A stretch of 64,000 nt of DNA from Amycolatopsis sp. A133. GTDB taxonomy: Bacteria > Actinomycetota > Actinomycetes > Mycobacteriales > Pseudonocardiaceae. The stretch spans positions 42,255 through 106,254 of the forward strand of contig NZ_JAVHJU010000040.1 in the NCBI RefSeq assembly GCF_031082405.1. The letters run 5' to 3'. Below the pieces are notes generated by a model. The model was not told the DNA's origin. It searched no databases and saw only the letters and a list, made by a program, of their open reading frames with translations. Of the stretch, positions 1 to 8,594 are shown in pieces (position 1 is the first letter of the stretch; every line of letters starts with the position of its first letter). Made by a program: the position numbers and the translations under genes.

Positions 1-137
1 GGCTGGCCCTGCGGCGGCGTGCCGAACTGGCCGGGCTGGCCGTGCGGCTGCTGCGGCTGGCCGCCCGGCGGCGGACCGTAGGGATCGGGCTGACCCACCG
101 GCTGCTGGCCCCCGGGGGCCGGAGGGGGAACGCTCAC
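1..137 (-). CDS. N-terminal fragment of a Pro/Gly/Gln-rich protein, cut by the window edge
   Basis: Reads leftwards from a GTG at 137, with GAGG six bases upstream, and is still open at base 1, so only about 45 residues are visible. They start VSVPPPAPGGQQPVGQ and stay rich in Pro, Gly and Gln with no charged cluster and no membrane segment. Such disordered tails often precede the membrane domain of small actinobacterial membrane proteins (RDD or DUF4190 types), but nothing in the visible part identifies the family. It lies in the same direction as the Bax-inhibitor gene upstream and is separated from it by a terminator. Confidence 0.6.
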   Translation of the reverse strand, partial: MSVPPPAPGGQQPVGQPDPYGPPPGGQPQQPHGQPGQFGTPPQGQ

Positions 138-235
138 TGTGAACCTCACACATGTGAAATTGAGAACCGACCCGGCCATCCAACACGCAGGGTGAGCGTG
201 GCCCGCACCGGGGTCCCCAATGCACGAATTACCCA

Positions 236-269
236 CAGAAAAGGCGCCCCGTCGATTACGGAGCGCCTT
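236..269 (-). terminator. Rho-independent terminator of the Bax-inhibitor-1 gene
   Basis: AAGGCGC at 241-247 pairs with GCGCCTT at 263-269, and CCGT/ACGG extend the stem around a CGATT loop. On the minus strand the stem is followed by TTTTCTGT. It sits about 20 bases past the stop codon at 292, as expected for an intrinsic terminator. Confidence 0.75.
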
Positions 270-291
270 CACTGCGGAACTGTGAGCCAGG

Positions 292-1125
292 TTACTCGCG
301 GAAGTAAGAGAGCAACCGCAGGATCTCGAGGTACAGCCAGACCAGCGTCGTCATCAGGCCGAACGCGGTGTACCAGGCCCACTTCGACGGCATGCCCTCG
401 CGGATCATCCGGTCGGCCTGGTCGAAGTCGAGCAGGAAGCTGAACGCCGCGATGCCGATGCAGACGAGGCTGAAGACGATGGCGAGCGGGCCGCCGTCGC
501 GCAGCGGGTTGAAGCCGAAGACCAGCGAGCTGATCAGGTTGAACAGCATCAGGATCGCGACACCGACGACGGCGCCGACGATCCACTTGGTCAGCTTCGG
601 CGTGACCTTCACCGCGCCGGTCTTGTAGACCACCAGCATGCCGATGAACACACCCGCGGTACCGATGATCGCCTGCAGCGCGATGCCGGGGTAGATCGCC
701 TCGAACACGCCGCTCAGCGCACCGAGGAACAGGCCTTCGGCCGCCGAGTAGGTCAGCGTCAGCGCGCCGCTGGGCTTCTGGCGGAAGATGATCACCAGCG
801 AGATGACCAGCCCGACGATCAGGCCGCCGATCATCGCGCCGACGAGCGCGCCGGACAGCCGGCCGGTCTCGGCCAGCTGGACCTGCGCCCAGATCGCCGT
901 GACGACCCCGACGAGCAGCGCGACGCCGAGGGACATGCCCGTCTTGACGACGACGTCGTCGACGGTCATCGGACGATCGCCCTCGCCGGAGGCGGTCTGG
1001 CCGGGGCCGTACCCGGGCACGCCGCCCTGGGGTTGGTTGAAGCCCACCGGGGGCCCGTACTGCCCGTAAGTCTGGGTTCCGCCTTGGGGCAGGTTGCGGA
1101 ACGCCGGGTTGCTACTGGAACGCAC
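292..1125 (-). CDS. Bax inhibitor-1/YccA family integral membrane protein
   Basis: 277 residues from a GTG start with AGGAGG seven bases upstream. The first 65 residues are a Gly/Pro/Gln-rich cytoplasmic tail beginning MRSSSNPAFRNLPQGG, typical of the actinobacterial branch. From residue 75 on there are about seven hydrophobic segments, ending in the family-typical YLEILRLLSYFRE tail. The bacterial BI-1/YccA proteins are membrane channels or leak proteins linked to calcium or membrane homeostasis; the physiological role in actinomycetes is not settled. It is monocistronic, with a terminator on the left, and divergent from the surface-protein gene across a 316-base promoter region. Confidence 0.92.
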   Translation of the reverse strand: MRSSSNPAFRNLPQGGTQTYGQYGPPVGFNQPQGGVPGYGPGQTASGEGDRPMTVDDVVVKTGMSLGVALLVGVVTAIWAQVQLAETGRLSGALVGAMIGGLIVGLVISLVIIFRQKPSGALTLTYSAAEGLFLGALSGVFEAIYPGIALQAIIGTAGVFIGMLVVYKTGAVKVTPKLTKWIVGAVVGVAILMLFNLISSLVFGFNPLRDGGPLAIVFSLVCIGIAAFSFLLDFDQADRMIREGMPSKWAWYTAFGLMTTLVWLYLEILRLLSYFRE

Positions 1126-1202
1126 CTGATCCTCCTGGATCTGCTGCTTCGTTTTCGTCGCTGCATCCGGTTCAACGACCGCCGGGGACGTGCGGTTCCC
1201 GC

Positions 1203-1240
1203 CGAGTAAAGACGACTTTACTCGACGGCGGTCCGCCGTC
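1203..1240. promoter_or_regulatory. Two adjacent palindromes in the divergent promoter region
   Basis: The 1126-1441 stretch between the divergent Bax-inhibitor and surface-protein genes holds no gene. It contains CGAGTAAAG (1203-1211), spacer ACGA, CTTTACTCG (1216-1224): a perfect 9-bp inverted repeat, unusually AT-rich for this DNA. It is followed at once by GACGGCGG-T-CCGCCGTC (1224-1240), 8-bp arms. Positions fit an operator or operator pair for either gene; the binding protein is unknown. Confidence 0.5.
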
Positions 1241-1441
1241 CACGGAGGACACGGTAAGCGACAGGCGCCACGACCGTTCGGCGACAGCCACCCGAAGAGC
1301 GGTACACAGTTTTCGCCCTGAACGCAACGCTCACTTCGCGTGCTCGGACGTTCACCGAATGCGCGTCGGGGACCTGATCAGTCGTGTGACCTGCAGAGAC
1401 GCCGGGCACTGCCGGGCGTCGAACTAAGGAGCATTGACACC

Positions 1442-2899
1442 ATGGGGTGGTCCACACGCCCGCGCGCGGGAGCTCGCGCGCTCACCGGTCTTGTCGCCGC
1501 GGCCCTGCTCGGCACGCTTTCCGCGACCGTCGGCGCCTCTCCCGCCTCGGCCGCCAGCCAGGAAGGCATCGGGCACGACGTCGGGGGCCAGAAGGGCTTC
1601 GGCACGGTTTGGCTGGGGTCGTACGTCGTCGGCGGGCAGCAGGTGTTCTGCGTGAGCTTCCTGCTCAAGGCGCCGGACACCGACGAGCAGTACAAGCCCG
1701 GCGACGAGCTGCTCACGAAGTGGGGCACGAAGCTGCCCGCCGACGAGGCCGCGAACATCTCGTACCTGCTGCTGCGCTACGGCGACACCAAGAACGCGGA
1801 CGAGGCGAGCGCGCTCGCGCACCTGCTGCACTCGTGGACGGCGGCGCCGCGCACCCCGGACGACCTCAAGACGGACCTGCCCAAGGACAAGATCGCCTAC
1901 GACGCGCAGGCGCACCTCGACTTCATGCAGGAGAAGTTCCCCGCCGCGGCCGACGCCGTCGAGCGGCTCAAGACGGACGCGGAAACCAACCGCGGGCCGT
2001 GGACCGCGTCGATGACCACGCCGAAGGGCGAACAGCACCTCGGCGAAGCGGCCGAGTGGACCGCGACCGTGAAGAACGCCCAGGGCAACGGCGTGCCGGG
2101 CGTCGCGGTGAAGCTGACGGCGACCGCCGCCACCCTCGACGGCGAGAAGGCGGACAGCGCCGCGGGCAACGCGAGCCCGCAGGCCGCCGCGAAGGAGGTC
2201 ACGCTGAAGACCGGCGCCGACGGCACCGTGAGCGTGAAGCTGACCCCGACCGGCGATAAGCCGAAGCTGGTGGCCTCGCTGACCGCGCCCGCGGACCGGC
2301 CCTACGTCCGGCTGCCGATCGACACCAGCGTGCAGCGCGTCGTCTCCACCGGCGGCGAGAAGGAACTGACCGCCCAGGGCGTCGTCAACGTCGCCAAGCC
2401 CGGCACGGTCCAGGTGACCAAGACGGACGCGAACACCGGCAAGGGCGTCGGCGGCGCCGTCCTGCGGATCACCGGCAAGGACAAGACGTCGGCCGCGCTC
2501 GGGCCGGACGGCAAGCCGCTCACCGGGGCCGACGGCAAGCCCGCCGTCGTCACCACCGACGGCAAGTCCGGGGGCGTGACGGTCGAGAACCTCCGCGCCC
2601 CGCAGGAGATCTGCGTCGTCGAGGCGAGCCCGCCGCCGGGCTACACGAACGCCTACGACCCGCAAAACCCGCCATCGGCCTGCGGCACCGTGAAACCCGG
2701 CGAGACGCTCGCCCTGACCGTGACGAACAAGCCCAACGAAGTCCCGCGCGCGATCCCGGCCGGCGACCAGCCGGTCGCGCGGGCACAGGGGGTCGTCGAA
2801 ACGAGCTATTCCGTGCCGGGCCTGGCCGGGCTCGGCCTGCTCGTGCTGCTGGCGGCCGGGCTGGCCGGCGTCGCCGCGCGGCGGGCGTCCCGGAGGTAA
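1442..2899 (+). CDS. Secreted, membrane-anchored SpaA/prealbumin-fold surface protein
   Basis: 485 residues from the ATG at 1442, which has AAGGAG ten bases upstream; an in-frame upstream extension would bury the signal peptide. Residues 1-37 form a signal peptide (Arg-rich n-region, LTGLVAAALLGTL core, ASPASA cleavage region). The N-terminal globular part has an FCVSF cysteine resembling a thioester domain, but I see no TQxA glutamine partner. An Ig-like segment (residues ~185-300) precedes a SpaA-type domain (~330-435) with VTKTD, VVEASPPPGY and VTNKP: the Lys, Glu and Asn expected of an isopeptide-forming domain. The C-terminus has a hydrophobic helix and an RRASRR tail but no LPxTG. The class F sortase gene starts four bases later, so the pair is probably translationally coupled and the protein is its likely substrate. 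Confidence 0.85.
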   Translation: MGWSTRPRAGARALTGLVAAALLGTLSATVGASPASAASQEGIGHDVGGQKGFGTVWLGSYVVGGQQVFCVSFLLKAPDTDEQYKPGDELLTKWGTKLPADEAANISYLLLRYGDTKNADEASALAHLLHSWTAAPRTPDDLKTDLPKDKIAYDAQAHLDFMQEKFPAAADAVERLKTDAETNRGPWTASMTTPKGEQHLGEAAEWTATVKNAQGNGVPGVAVKLTATAATLDGEKADSAAGNASPQAAAKEVTLKTGADGTVSVKLTPTGDKPKLVASLTAPADRPYVRLPIDTSVQRVVSTGGEKELTAQGVVNVAKPGTVQVTKTDANTGKGVGGAVLRITGKDKTSAALGPDGKPLTGADGKPAVVTTDGKSGGVTVENLRAPQEICVVEASPPPGYTNAYDPQNPPSACGTVKPGETLALTVTNKPNEVPRAIPAGDQPVARAQGVVETSYSVPGLAGLGLLVLLAAGLAGVAARRASRR

Positions 2900-2903
2900 C
2901 GGC

Positions 2904-3710
2904 GTGGCGGACCACGGCGGCGACTGGCAGGGCGAGGACTGGTTCGTCGACGAATGGCACCGGCACACCGGCTGGGCAGCCGTCGACGACGAGCCGTCCG
3001 GCCACCGGGATCCACGCCCGCCGAAGCCCGGCCGGGGCCGGCTGCTCGCCGGCTTCGCACTCGGCGCGGCGACGGTGCTGGCGGTGCAGTTCGGCTCCGG
3101 CGTGGTCACCGCGCCGCCCGTGGCCGTCGTGGCCGGCACGGCGCTGCCCGCCGCGGGGGCGGCCGCCGCCGCGGCGCCGTCTTCGTCACCGGCCACCACG
3201 ACCTCCGCGGCTCCCGCGGCCCCGGCTGCGCAGACGCCGTCGTCCCCGGCGCCACCACCGTCCCCGCCGCCGCAGCAGCCGGGCACCGTCCGGCTGCCCG
3301 ACGGCGGGACGGCGACCCTGGTGCGCAAGGACCTCGGCCCGGGTGGCGAGCTGCCGGTGCCCACCGACCTCGGGCAGGCTACGTGGTGGGGCGCGGCACT
3401 CGACGCGGCCGGCGGGGCGAGCGTGTTCGCCGGCCACGTGAACTGGCGGGGCGCGACCGGGCCGTTCGCCGAGCTGTGGCACGCCAGGATCGGTGCCGAG
3501 CTGACCATTGTGGACAGTGCGGGCCGGACGTGGCGGTACCGGATCTCGCAGCTGGTCACCGTGCACAAGAGCGATCTGCCGGCCCGCGCGGACTACCTGT
3601 TCGGCCCGTCCGGCCCGCACCGCGTGGTGCTGGTGACCTGCGGCGGCCGCTGGGTCGGCGGTTCGGACGGCTACGAGGAGAACCGCGTCGTCACCGCGGA
3701 CCCCGCCTAA
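2904..3710 (+). CDS. Class F sortase
   Basis: 268 residues, GTG start with GGAGG eight bases upstream. A short cytoplasmic segment is followed by one membrane helix (GRLLAGFALGAATVLAVQF, residues ~48-66), an Ala/Pro/Ser-rich linker to ~130, and the sortase barrel. The catalytic triad is visible: His in VFAGHVNW, Cys in VLVTCGG and Arg in EENRVVT. Sortases cleave a sorting motif in exported proteins and transfer them to cell-wall nucleophiles outside the membrane. Class F members are found mainly in actinobacteria and are typically this short. The gene lies four bases after the surface-protein gene, the likely partner. Confidence 0.93.
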   Translation: MADHGGDWQGEDWFVDEWHRHTGWAAVDDEPSGHRDPRPPKPGRGRLLAGFALGAATVLAVQFGSGVVTAPPVAVVAGTALPAAGAAAAAAPSSSPATTTSAAPAAPAAQTPSSPAPPPSPPPQQPGTVRLPDGGTATLVRKDLGPGGELPVPTDLGQATWWGAALDAAGGASVFAGHVNWRGATGPFAELWHARIGAELTIVDSAGRTWRYRISQLVTVHKSDLPARADYLFGPSGPHRVVLVTCGGRWVGGSDGYEENRVVTADPA

Positions 3711-3811
3711 GTTACTCGTGGGTAACATCACGTTTCGACACGGTGGTCACCGATCTCGGCATGCAGCAGAATGCCCAGGGTCAGGGCGGTGCGGCGAGAG
3801 GTGAGAAGACG

Positions 3812-5806
3812 ATGGCGACGTTCTTGGTGACCGGGGCAACCGGACTGATCGGGCGTCACTTCACCCGGCTGCTCCTCTCCCGCCCCGACGACGACCGCAT
3901 CGCACTCGTCGTGCGCGCGTCCTCGCGGGCCAAGCTGGCCGCGCTGGTCGACCAGTGGCCGCACTCCGACCGCGTCACGCTCGTCACCGGCGACCTCGGC
4001 GAGCCGCTGCTCGGCGTGTCCGAAGCCGACCGCGAGCAGCTGCGCGGGAGCGTCGACCACATCGTCCACCTCGCCGCGCTCTACGACCTCACCGCCGACG
4101 ACGAAGCCAGCATCAAGGCCAACGTGGACGGCACCAGGGCCGTCGTCGACCTCGCCGCCGACCTGCGCGCGGGCTGCCTGCACCACGTGTCGTCGGTGGC
4201 CGTCGCGGGCGACCACGAAGGCGTGTTCACCGAGGAGATGTTCGACGCCGGGCAGCGGCTGGTCACGCCGTACCACCGGACCAAGTTCGAAGCCGAGAAG
4301 ATCGTCCGCGAGCAGGACGAGGTGCCGTGGCGGGTGTACCGGCCCGCCGTCGTCGTCGGGCACTCCGAGACCGGCGAGATGGACAAGATCGACGGCCCGT
4401 ACTACCTCTTCCCCGCGATCAACCGGCTCGCCGGGCTGCCCGACGTGCTGCCGGTCGTCGGCCCCGACCTCGGCGACACCAACATCGTGCCGGTCGACTA
4501 CGTCGCCAAGGCGCTGCTGGAGCTCGTCGTCAAGCCGGGGCTCGACGGCCACGCCTTCCACCTGGTCAACCCCGAGCCGCAGCCGGTCGTCTCCGTGTAC
4601 AACGCCTTCGCGCGGGCCGCGGGCGCGCCGACGATCACCGTGCAGCTGGGCGAAGGCATCTCCAAGCGGATCGTCGGGCTGGTCAAGCTGACCGAGCACA
4701 TCCCCGGCGTTACCATCGCCCGCGACGCCGTCCTGGAGCGGTTCGGCATCCCGCCGGTGCTGCTGGACACGATGGCGTTCCCGTCGGTGTTCTCCTCGGC
4801 CGAGACGCGCAAGGCGCTGGCCGGCACCGTCGAGGTCCCGCGGCTGGAGGAGTACGCGCCGACGCTGTGGCGCTACTGGCGCGAGCACCTCGACCCGTTC
4901 CGCGCGCGCAAGCACGGCCCGCGCGGGGAGCTGGACGGCCGCCGCGTGGTCATCACCGGCGCGTCCTCGGGCATCGGCCGCGCGACCGCGCTGAAGGTCG
5001 CCGCCGCGGGCGGTGTCCCGCTGCTCGTCGCGCGCCGCCGGCACGAGCTGGAAGAGGTCCGCGACGAGATCGTCGCCGCCGGCGGCACGGCCTCGGTGTA
5101 CCCGGCCGACCTGACCGACGAGGACTCGGTACGCAAGGCCGTCGACGCGATGCTGGCCGAGCACGGCCGGATCGACATGCTGGTCAACAACGCCGGCCGG
5201 TCGATCCGGCGGTCGATCAAGCTGTCGTACGACCGGATGCACGACTACGAGCGCGCGATGGCGATCAACTACTTCGGTGCGGTCCGGCTGATCCTCGCGG
5301 TGCTGCCGCACATGTCGGAGCGGAAGTTCGGGCACATCGTGAACGTGTCGTCGATCGGCGTCCAGGGCATCGCGCCGCGCTTCTCGGCGTACGCGGCGTC
5401 GAAGGCGGCGCTGGACTACTTCTCGCGCATCGCGGCGACCGAGACGCACGGCGACGGGATCACCTTCACCACCATCCACATGCCGCTGGTGCGCACCCCG
5501 ATGATCCGCCCGACGAAGATCTACGACGCGTTCCCGACGAAGTCGCCGGAGCAGGCCGCGGACATGGTGCTGAAGGCGCTCGTCGAGCGGCCGAAGCACA
5601 TCGGCACCCCGGCGGGGCAGGCGATCGGGCTGGCCTACACGCTCACGCCGGGCCTCACCGACGCGATCGCCTACCAGGGTTTCCGGATTTTCCCGGATTC
5701 CGCCGCGGCGGGCGGTTCGGGCGAACTCAAGATCGGACGTGGCGAGAAACACCTGTCGCGCGCGGCGATGGCGCTGGCCCGGCTTTCTCGTGGCTTCCAC
5801 TGGTAA
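3812..5806 (+). CDS. Two-domain SDR protein, AcrA1-like fatty acyl-CoA reductase
   Basis: 664 residues; the ATG at 3812 is preceded by GGTGAGAAGACG, and the protein starts directly at the Rossmann strand. The N-terminal half (~1-360) is an extended SDR of the NAD_binding_4/male-sterility type with GATGLIG and YHRTK. The C-terminal half (~375-640) is a classical SDR with GASSGIG, NNAG, a VSS serine and YAASK. This order matches the mycobacterial AcrA1 (Rv3391) type, in which one half reduces fatty acyl-CoA and the other is a ketoreductase-like SDR. A role in making fatty aldehydes or alcohols for wax esters is therefore likely but not shown here. It stands alone, about 100 bases from each neighbour. 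Confidence 0.88.
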   Translation: MATFLVTGATGLIGRHFTRLLLSRPDDDRIALVVRASSRAKLAALVDQWPHSDRVTLVTGDLGEPLLGVSEADREQLRGSVDHIVHLAALYDLTADDEASIKANVDGTRAVVDLAADLRAGCLHHVSSVAVAGDHEGVFTEEMFDAGQRLVTPYHRTKFEAEKIVREQDEVPWRVYRPAVVVGHSETGEMDKIDGPYYLFPAINRLAGLPDVLPVVGPDLGDTNIVPVDYVAKALLELVVKPGLDGHAFHLVNPEPQPVVSVYNAFARAAGAPTITVQLGEGISKRIVGLVKLTEHIPGVTIARDAVLERFGIPPVLLDTMAFPSVFSSAETRKALAGTVEVPRLEEYAPTLWRYWREHLDPFRARKHGPRGELDGRRVVITGASSGIGRATALKVAAAGGVPLLVARRRHELEEVRDEIVAAGGTASVYPADLTDEDSVRKAVDAMLAEHGRIDMLVNNAGRSIRRSIKLSYDRMHDYERAMAINYFGAVRLILAVLPHMSERKFGHIVNVSSIGVQGIAPRFSAYAASKAALDYFSRIAATETHGDGITFTTIHMPLVRTPMIRPTKIYDAFPTKSPEQAADMVLKALVERPKHIGTPAGQAIGLAYTLTPGLTDAIAYQGFRIFPDSAAAGGSGELKIGRGEKHLSRAAMALARLSRGFHW

Positions 5807-5911
5807 CGCTGCGTTTTATGGGTGAGGCCATTCCGGCGACACGGCGACACGTGTTGGTGATTCGTTAAGCCGGACGGCGGAGGCGGCAGGTGCCCGGGTA
5901 CGGTCGGGCCC

Positions 5912-7081
5912 ATGGTTCCTGAGCGCGACCCCGCCGCAACCGCCCTCAACGGCCTTCTTCCCCTCCGTCGTGAGTACACCCAGGCCTGGCACGGTTTCGA
6001 CCGCAACGAAGTCCGGCAGTACCTCGACCACGTCGAAGCGCAGCTGCGCCGGGTGCTCAGCGAACGCGACGCCGCCGCGGCGCAGGCCGCCGCCGCGGTC
6101 CGCGAGGTCGAGTCCGTCCGGCAGCAGGTCGCGGCGCTCGAAGCGCGCGTCGAGGAGCTGAAGAAGCCGCCGGAGCGGCTCGAGGACCTCGACGAGCGGA
6201 TGCAGCGCACGGTGACGCTCGCGCAGGCGCGCGCGGACGAAATCATCAAGCGCGCCGAGGTGGCCGCGGAGAAGACGTGGGCGTCCTCGACGGAGGCATC
6301 GACGAAGCTGCGTGAGCGGTACACGAAGCTGGTCGCGGAGCTGGACAAGCAGGCCGACCTGCTGCACACCGAGCACGAGGCCGCGCTGGCGGAGACGCGC
6401 GCCGAGGTGCAGCGGCTGACGGTCGAGGCGGCCCAGCGGCGGGAGCTGCTGGACAACGAGGCGGAGCGGAAGCGGCGGAAGCTCGAGCGCGAGTTCGATT
6501 CGTCCCAGGCGGCCCAGAAGGCGGCGCTGGAGAAGCACGTCGCGGACCAGCGCACGGCGAGCAAGAACCAGGCCGAGCGCCGTCTCGCGGAGGCGACGGC
6601 CGAGGCGAAGCGCCGTCTCGACGAGGCCACGGCGGAGGCCAAGCGGCGCCTGGACGAGGCCACAACCCAGGCGGCCCAGCGCACGACGGCGGCCAACCGC
6701 AAGGTCGAGCGCCTGGCGGAGATCCGCGAGCAGGCGCGCAAGAGCCTGGCGATGGCGGAGGACATCCTCAACCGCAGCGAGACGCAGCTGGCGCCGCTGC
6801 CGGAGGAAGCGGTGATCCCGCAGGCGTCGAAGCTGGTCGGCGGCGACGCGGGCATGGACTCGGCCACGACGCCGGCCGCGCCGGTGGTCCCGGTGGTGCA
6901 GCCGTCGATCCCGAAGCCGGCGTCGAAGCCCGCTCCGAAGCCGGCGGTGGCCTCGAAGCCCGCGCCGCAGGCGGCGAAGCCGGGCAACACCCCGGCGAAC
7001 TCGAACGGCCCGGCGACGAAGCCGGCGAACGGCAACGGGGCGAAGCCCCTGTCGCCGACGGGGAGCAAGCCGGGCAACTGA
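5912..7081 (+). CDS. DivIVA-domain coiled-coil protein (Wag31-like)
   Basis: 389 residues. The first 50 residues carry a DivIVA-type N-terminal domain (HGFDRNEVRQYLDHVE), followed by an Arg/Glu/Ala-rich coiled coil to about residue 300, including a tandem heptad block around residues 225-250 (AEAKRRLDEAT twice). The last ~90 residues are a Pro/Lys/Ala/Asn-rich disordered tail. DivIVA proteins bind curved membranes and recruit cell-wall machinery at poles and septa; this one is longer and more disordered than Wag31, so it is probably an accessory paralogue. TACGGT at 5899-5904 lies seven bases before the ATG with no Shine-Dalgarno sequence, suggesting a leaderless transcript. Confidence 0.85.
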   Translation: MVPERDPAATALNGLLPLRREYTQAWHGFDRNEVRQYLDHVEAQLRRVLSERDAAAAQAAAAVREVESVRQQVAALEARVEELKKPPERLEDLDERMQRTVTLAQARADEIIKRAEVAAEKTWASSTEASTKLRERYTKLVAELDKQADLLHTEHEAALAETRAEVQRLTVEAAQRRELLDNEAERKRRKLEREFDSSQAAQKAALEKHVADQRTASKNQAERRLAEATAEAKRRLDEATAEAKRRLDEATTQAAQRTTAANRKVERLAEIREQARKSLAMAEDILNRSETQLAPLPEEAVIPQASKLVGGDAGMDSATTPAAPVVPVVQPSIPKPASKPAPKPAVASKPAPQAAKPGNTPANSNGPATKPANGNGAKPLSPTGSKPGN

Positions 7082-7133
7082 GCCCCGCGGCTCGGCGCAC
7101 CCGACAGTTCCGGACCCGTCGGCCGCGACACTC

Positions 7134-7222
7134 AAGCGCCCCAATGTGGCGTTGGGTGCGCTCAACGCACCGAACGCCACATTGGGTGCGTTGGACGCAC
7201 CGAACGCCACATTGGGGCGCTT
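7134..7222. repeat. Nested palindromic repeat between convergent genes
   Basis: The element begins AAGCGCCCCAATGTGGCGTT and ends with its near-exact reverse complement. Its interior repeats the same words (GGTGCG, CAACGCACC, GAACGCCACATTGGG) in both orientations. Outer arms of about 28 bases differ at one position, and an inner CAACGCACC/GGTGCGTTG stem is nested inside. It fills the gap between the DivIVA-like gene and the amidase and touches the amidase stop codon, so it can serve as a terminator for both. The repeated word structure suggests a dispersed genomic repeat family. Confidence 0.75.
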
Positions 7223-8547
7223 CAGTTGCGAACGGTCCTCGGCCAGGGGTTCGCCGACTCCAGCTGGGCCGCCAAGCCCAGCAGCAGGGACTCCCCGCCC
7301 GGGCGGGCCACCAGCTGCACCGACGTCGGCAGGCCGGACACCTTCGACCGCCCCACCGGCACCGTGATCGCCGGGTAGCCCGCGAAGTTCCACTGGCCCG
7401 TGAAGCCCGCCAAGCGCGTCGACGGCAGGACGTTCGGCAGCCACCGGCGCTCGTGCCAGCGGCCCGCCTTCACCGGCCAGTGCGACAACGTCGGGGTCAT
7501 CAGCACCTCGTGCGCGGCGAAGAACTCCTCCGCCCGGGACACCCACCGGTCACGCGTGCTGTCGCGGATCAGGCCCGTTCGCTGGACCAGCCGGCCCGCT
7601 CGGACGTGGGCGCGCGTCCGGCGTTGCAGCCGTGCGAAGTCGAAGCCGCGGGCCTGCTCCGCCGGGCCCGCCAGCCAGCGGGCCGTCATGCCCAGGACCA
7701 TCGTCGCCGGGTACTTCGGTGCGCCCGGCGTGATCGTGTGGCCGGCCGCCGCCAAGAACCCCGCCGCCGTCGAGACCGCCGCCACCAGCTCCTTCGGGAC
7801 CGGGGTGTGCAGCAGCGGCACCGTCGTCGACAAGCCGATGCGGACCGGCGACGGCGGAACCACCGTCGCCAGCGAGGGCGAGTCGGCCAGCACCGACAGC
7901 AGCACCGCCGTGTCGGCGACCGTCGTGGCGATCGGGCCGTGCACCGACATGCCGAACCAGCCGCCTTCGGTCAGCAGGTTCGCGCCCGGCTTCAGGCCCA
8001 CCAGGCCGCACATCGCCGCCGGCAGGCGGACCGAGCCCATGCCGTCGGTGCCGTGCGCCAGCGGGACCAGCCCGGCCGCCACCGCCGCCGCGCTGCCGCC
8101 GGACGAGCCGCCCGAGGCGTACGCCGGGTCCCAGGGGTTGCGGGCGATGCCGTCCGGGGTGTCGCTCATCGGCCAGATGCACAGCTCCGGCACCCGCGTC
8201 AGCCCGACGAGGACCGCGCCCGCGGCCCGCAGCCGCGCCGCGATCACGCCGTCCTCGCCCGCCTGGGCGGCCGGACCCGCCAGCGAACCGTGGGAAGCGG
8301 ACTCGCCCGCGATCTCCGTGACGTCCTTGACCGCCACGGGCACCCCGGCCAGCGGCAGCGACGCGAGATCGGACCGCGCGGCGACCTGCGCGGCTTCCTG
8401 CAACGCCTGCTCGGCGCGCACCCGGCGGAAGGCGCCGACCACGCCGTCCGCCGCGGTGATCCGGTCCAGCGCCTCCTTGGTGACCTGCACCGGGTCGAGC
8501 TCCCCGGCCCGGACGGACGCCGCGATCTCCACTGCCGTGAGCACCAT
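7222..8547 (-). CDS. Amidase-signature family hydrolase
   Basis: 441 residues from an ATG. The Ser-cisSer-Lys triad of the amidase signature family is present: Lys74 in VAVKDVT, the cis-Ser at ~149 in SGGSSGGSAAA, and the nucleophile Ser172 in DGMGSVRLPAA. Family members hydrolyse carboxylic amides in the cytoplasm; substrate cannot be told from sequence. No GatB/GatC genes are nearby and the protein is shorter than GatA, so a tRNA amidotransferase role is unlikely. It is convergent with the DivIVA-like gene and lies 47 bases upstream of the LuxR-type gene's stop, in the same direction as neither operon partner. Confidence 0.92.
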   Translation of the reverse strand: MVLTAVEIAASVRAGELDPVQVTKEALDRITAADGVVGAFRRVRAEQALQEAAQVAARSDLASLPLAGVPVAVKDVTEIAGESASHGSLAGPAAQAGEDGVIAARLRAAGAVLVGLTRVPELCIWPMSDTPDGIARNPWDPAYASGGSSGGSAAAVAAGLVPLAHGTDGMGSVRLPAAMCGLVGLKPGANLLTEGGWFGMSVHGPIATTVADTAVLLSVLADSPSLATVVPPSPVRIGLSTTVPLLHTPVPKELVAAVSTAAGFLAAAGHTITPGAPKYPATMVLGMTARWLAGPAEQARGFDFARLQRRTRAHVRAGRLVQRTGLIRDSTRDRWVSRAEEFFAAHEVLMTPTLSHWPVKAGRWHERRWLPNVLPSTRLAGFTGQWNFAGYPAITVPVGRSKVSGLPTSVQLVARPGGESLLLGLAAQLESANPWPRTVRN

Positions 8548-8594
8548 GAGCGGACCCTAACCCACAAAAAGGTGACAGCGGCAGCGAAAACGTC

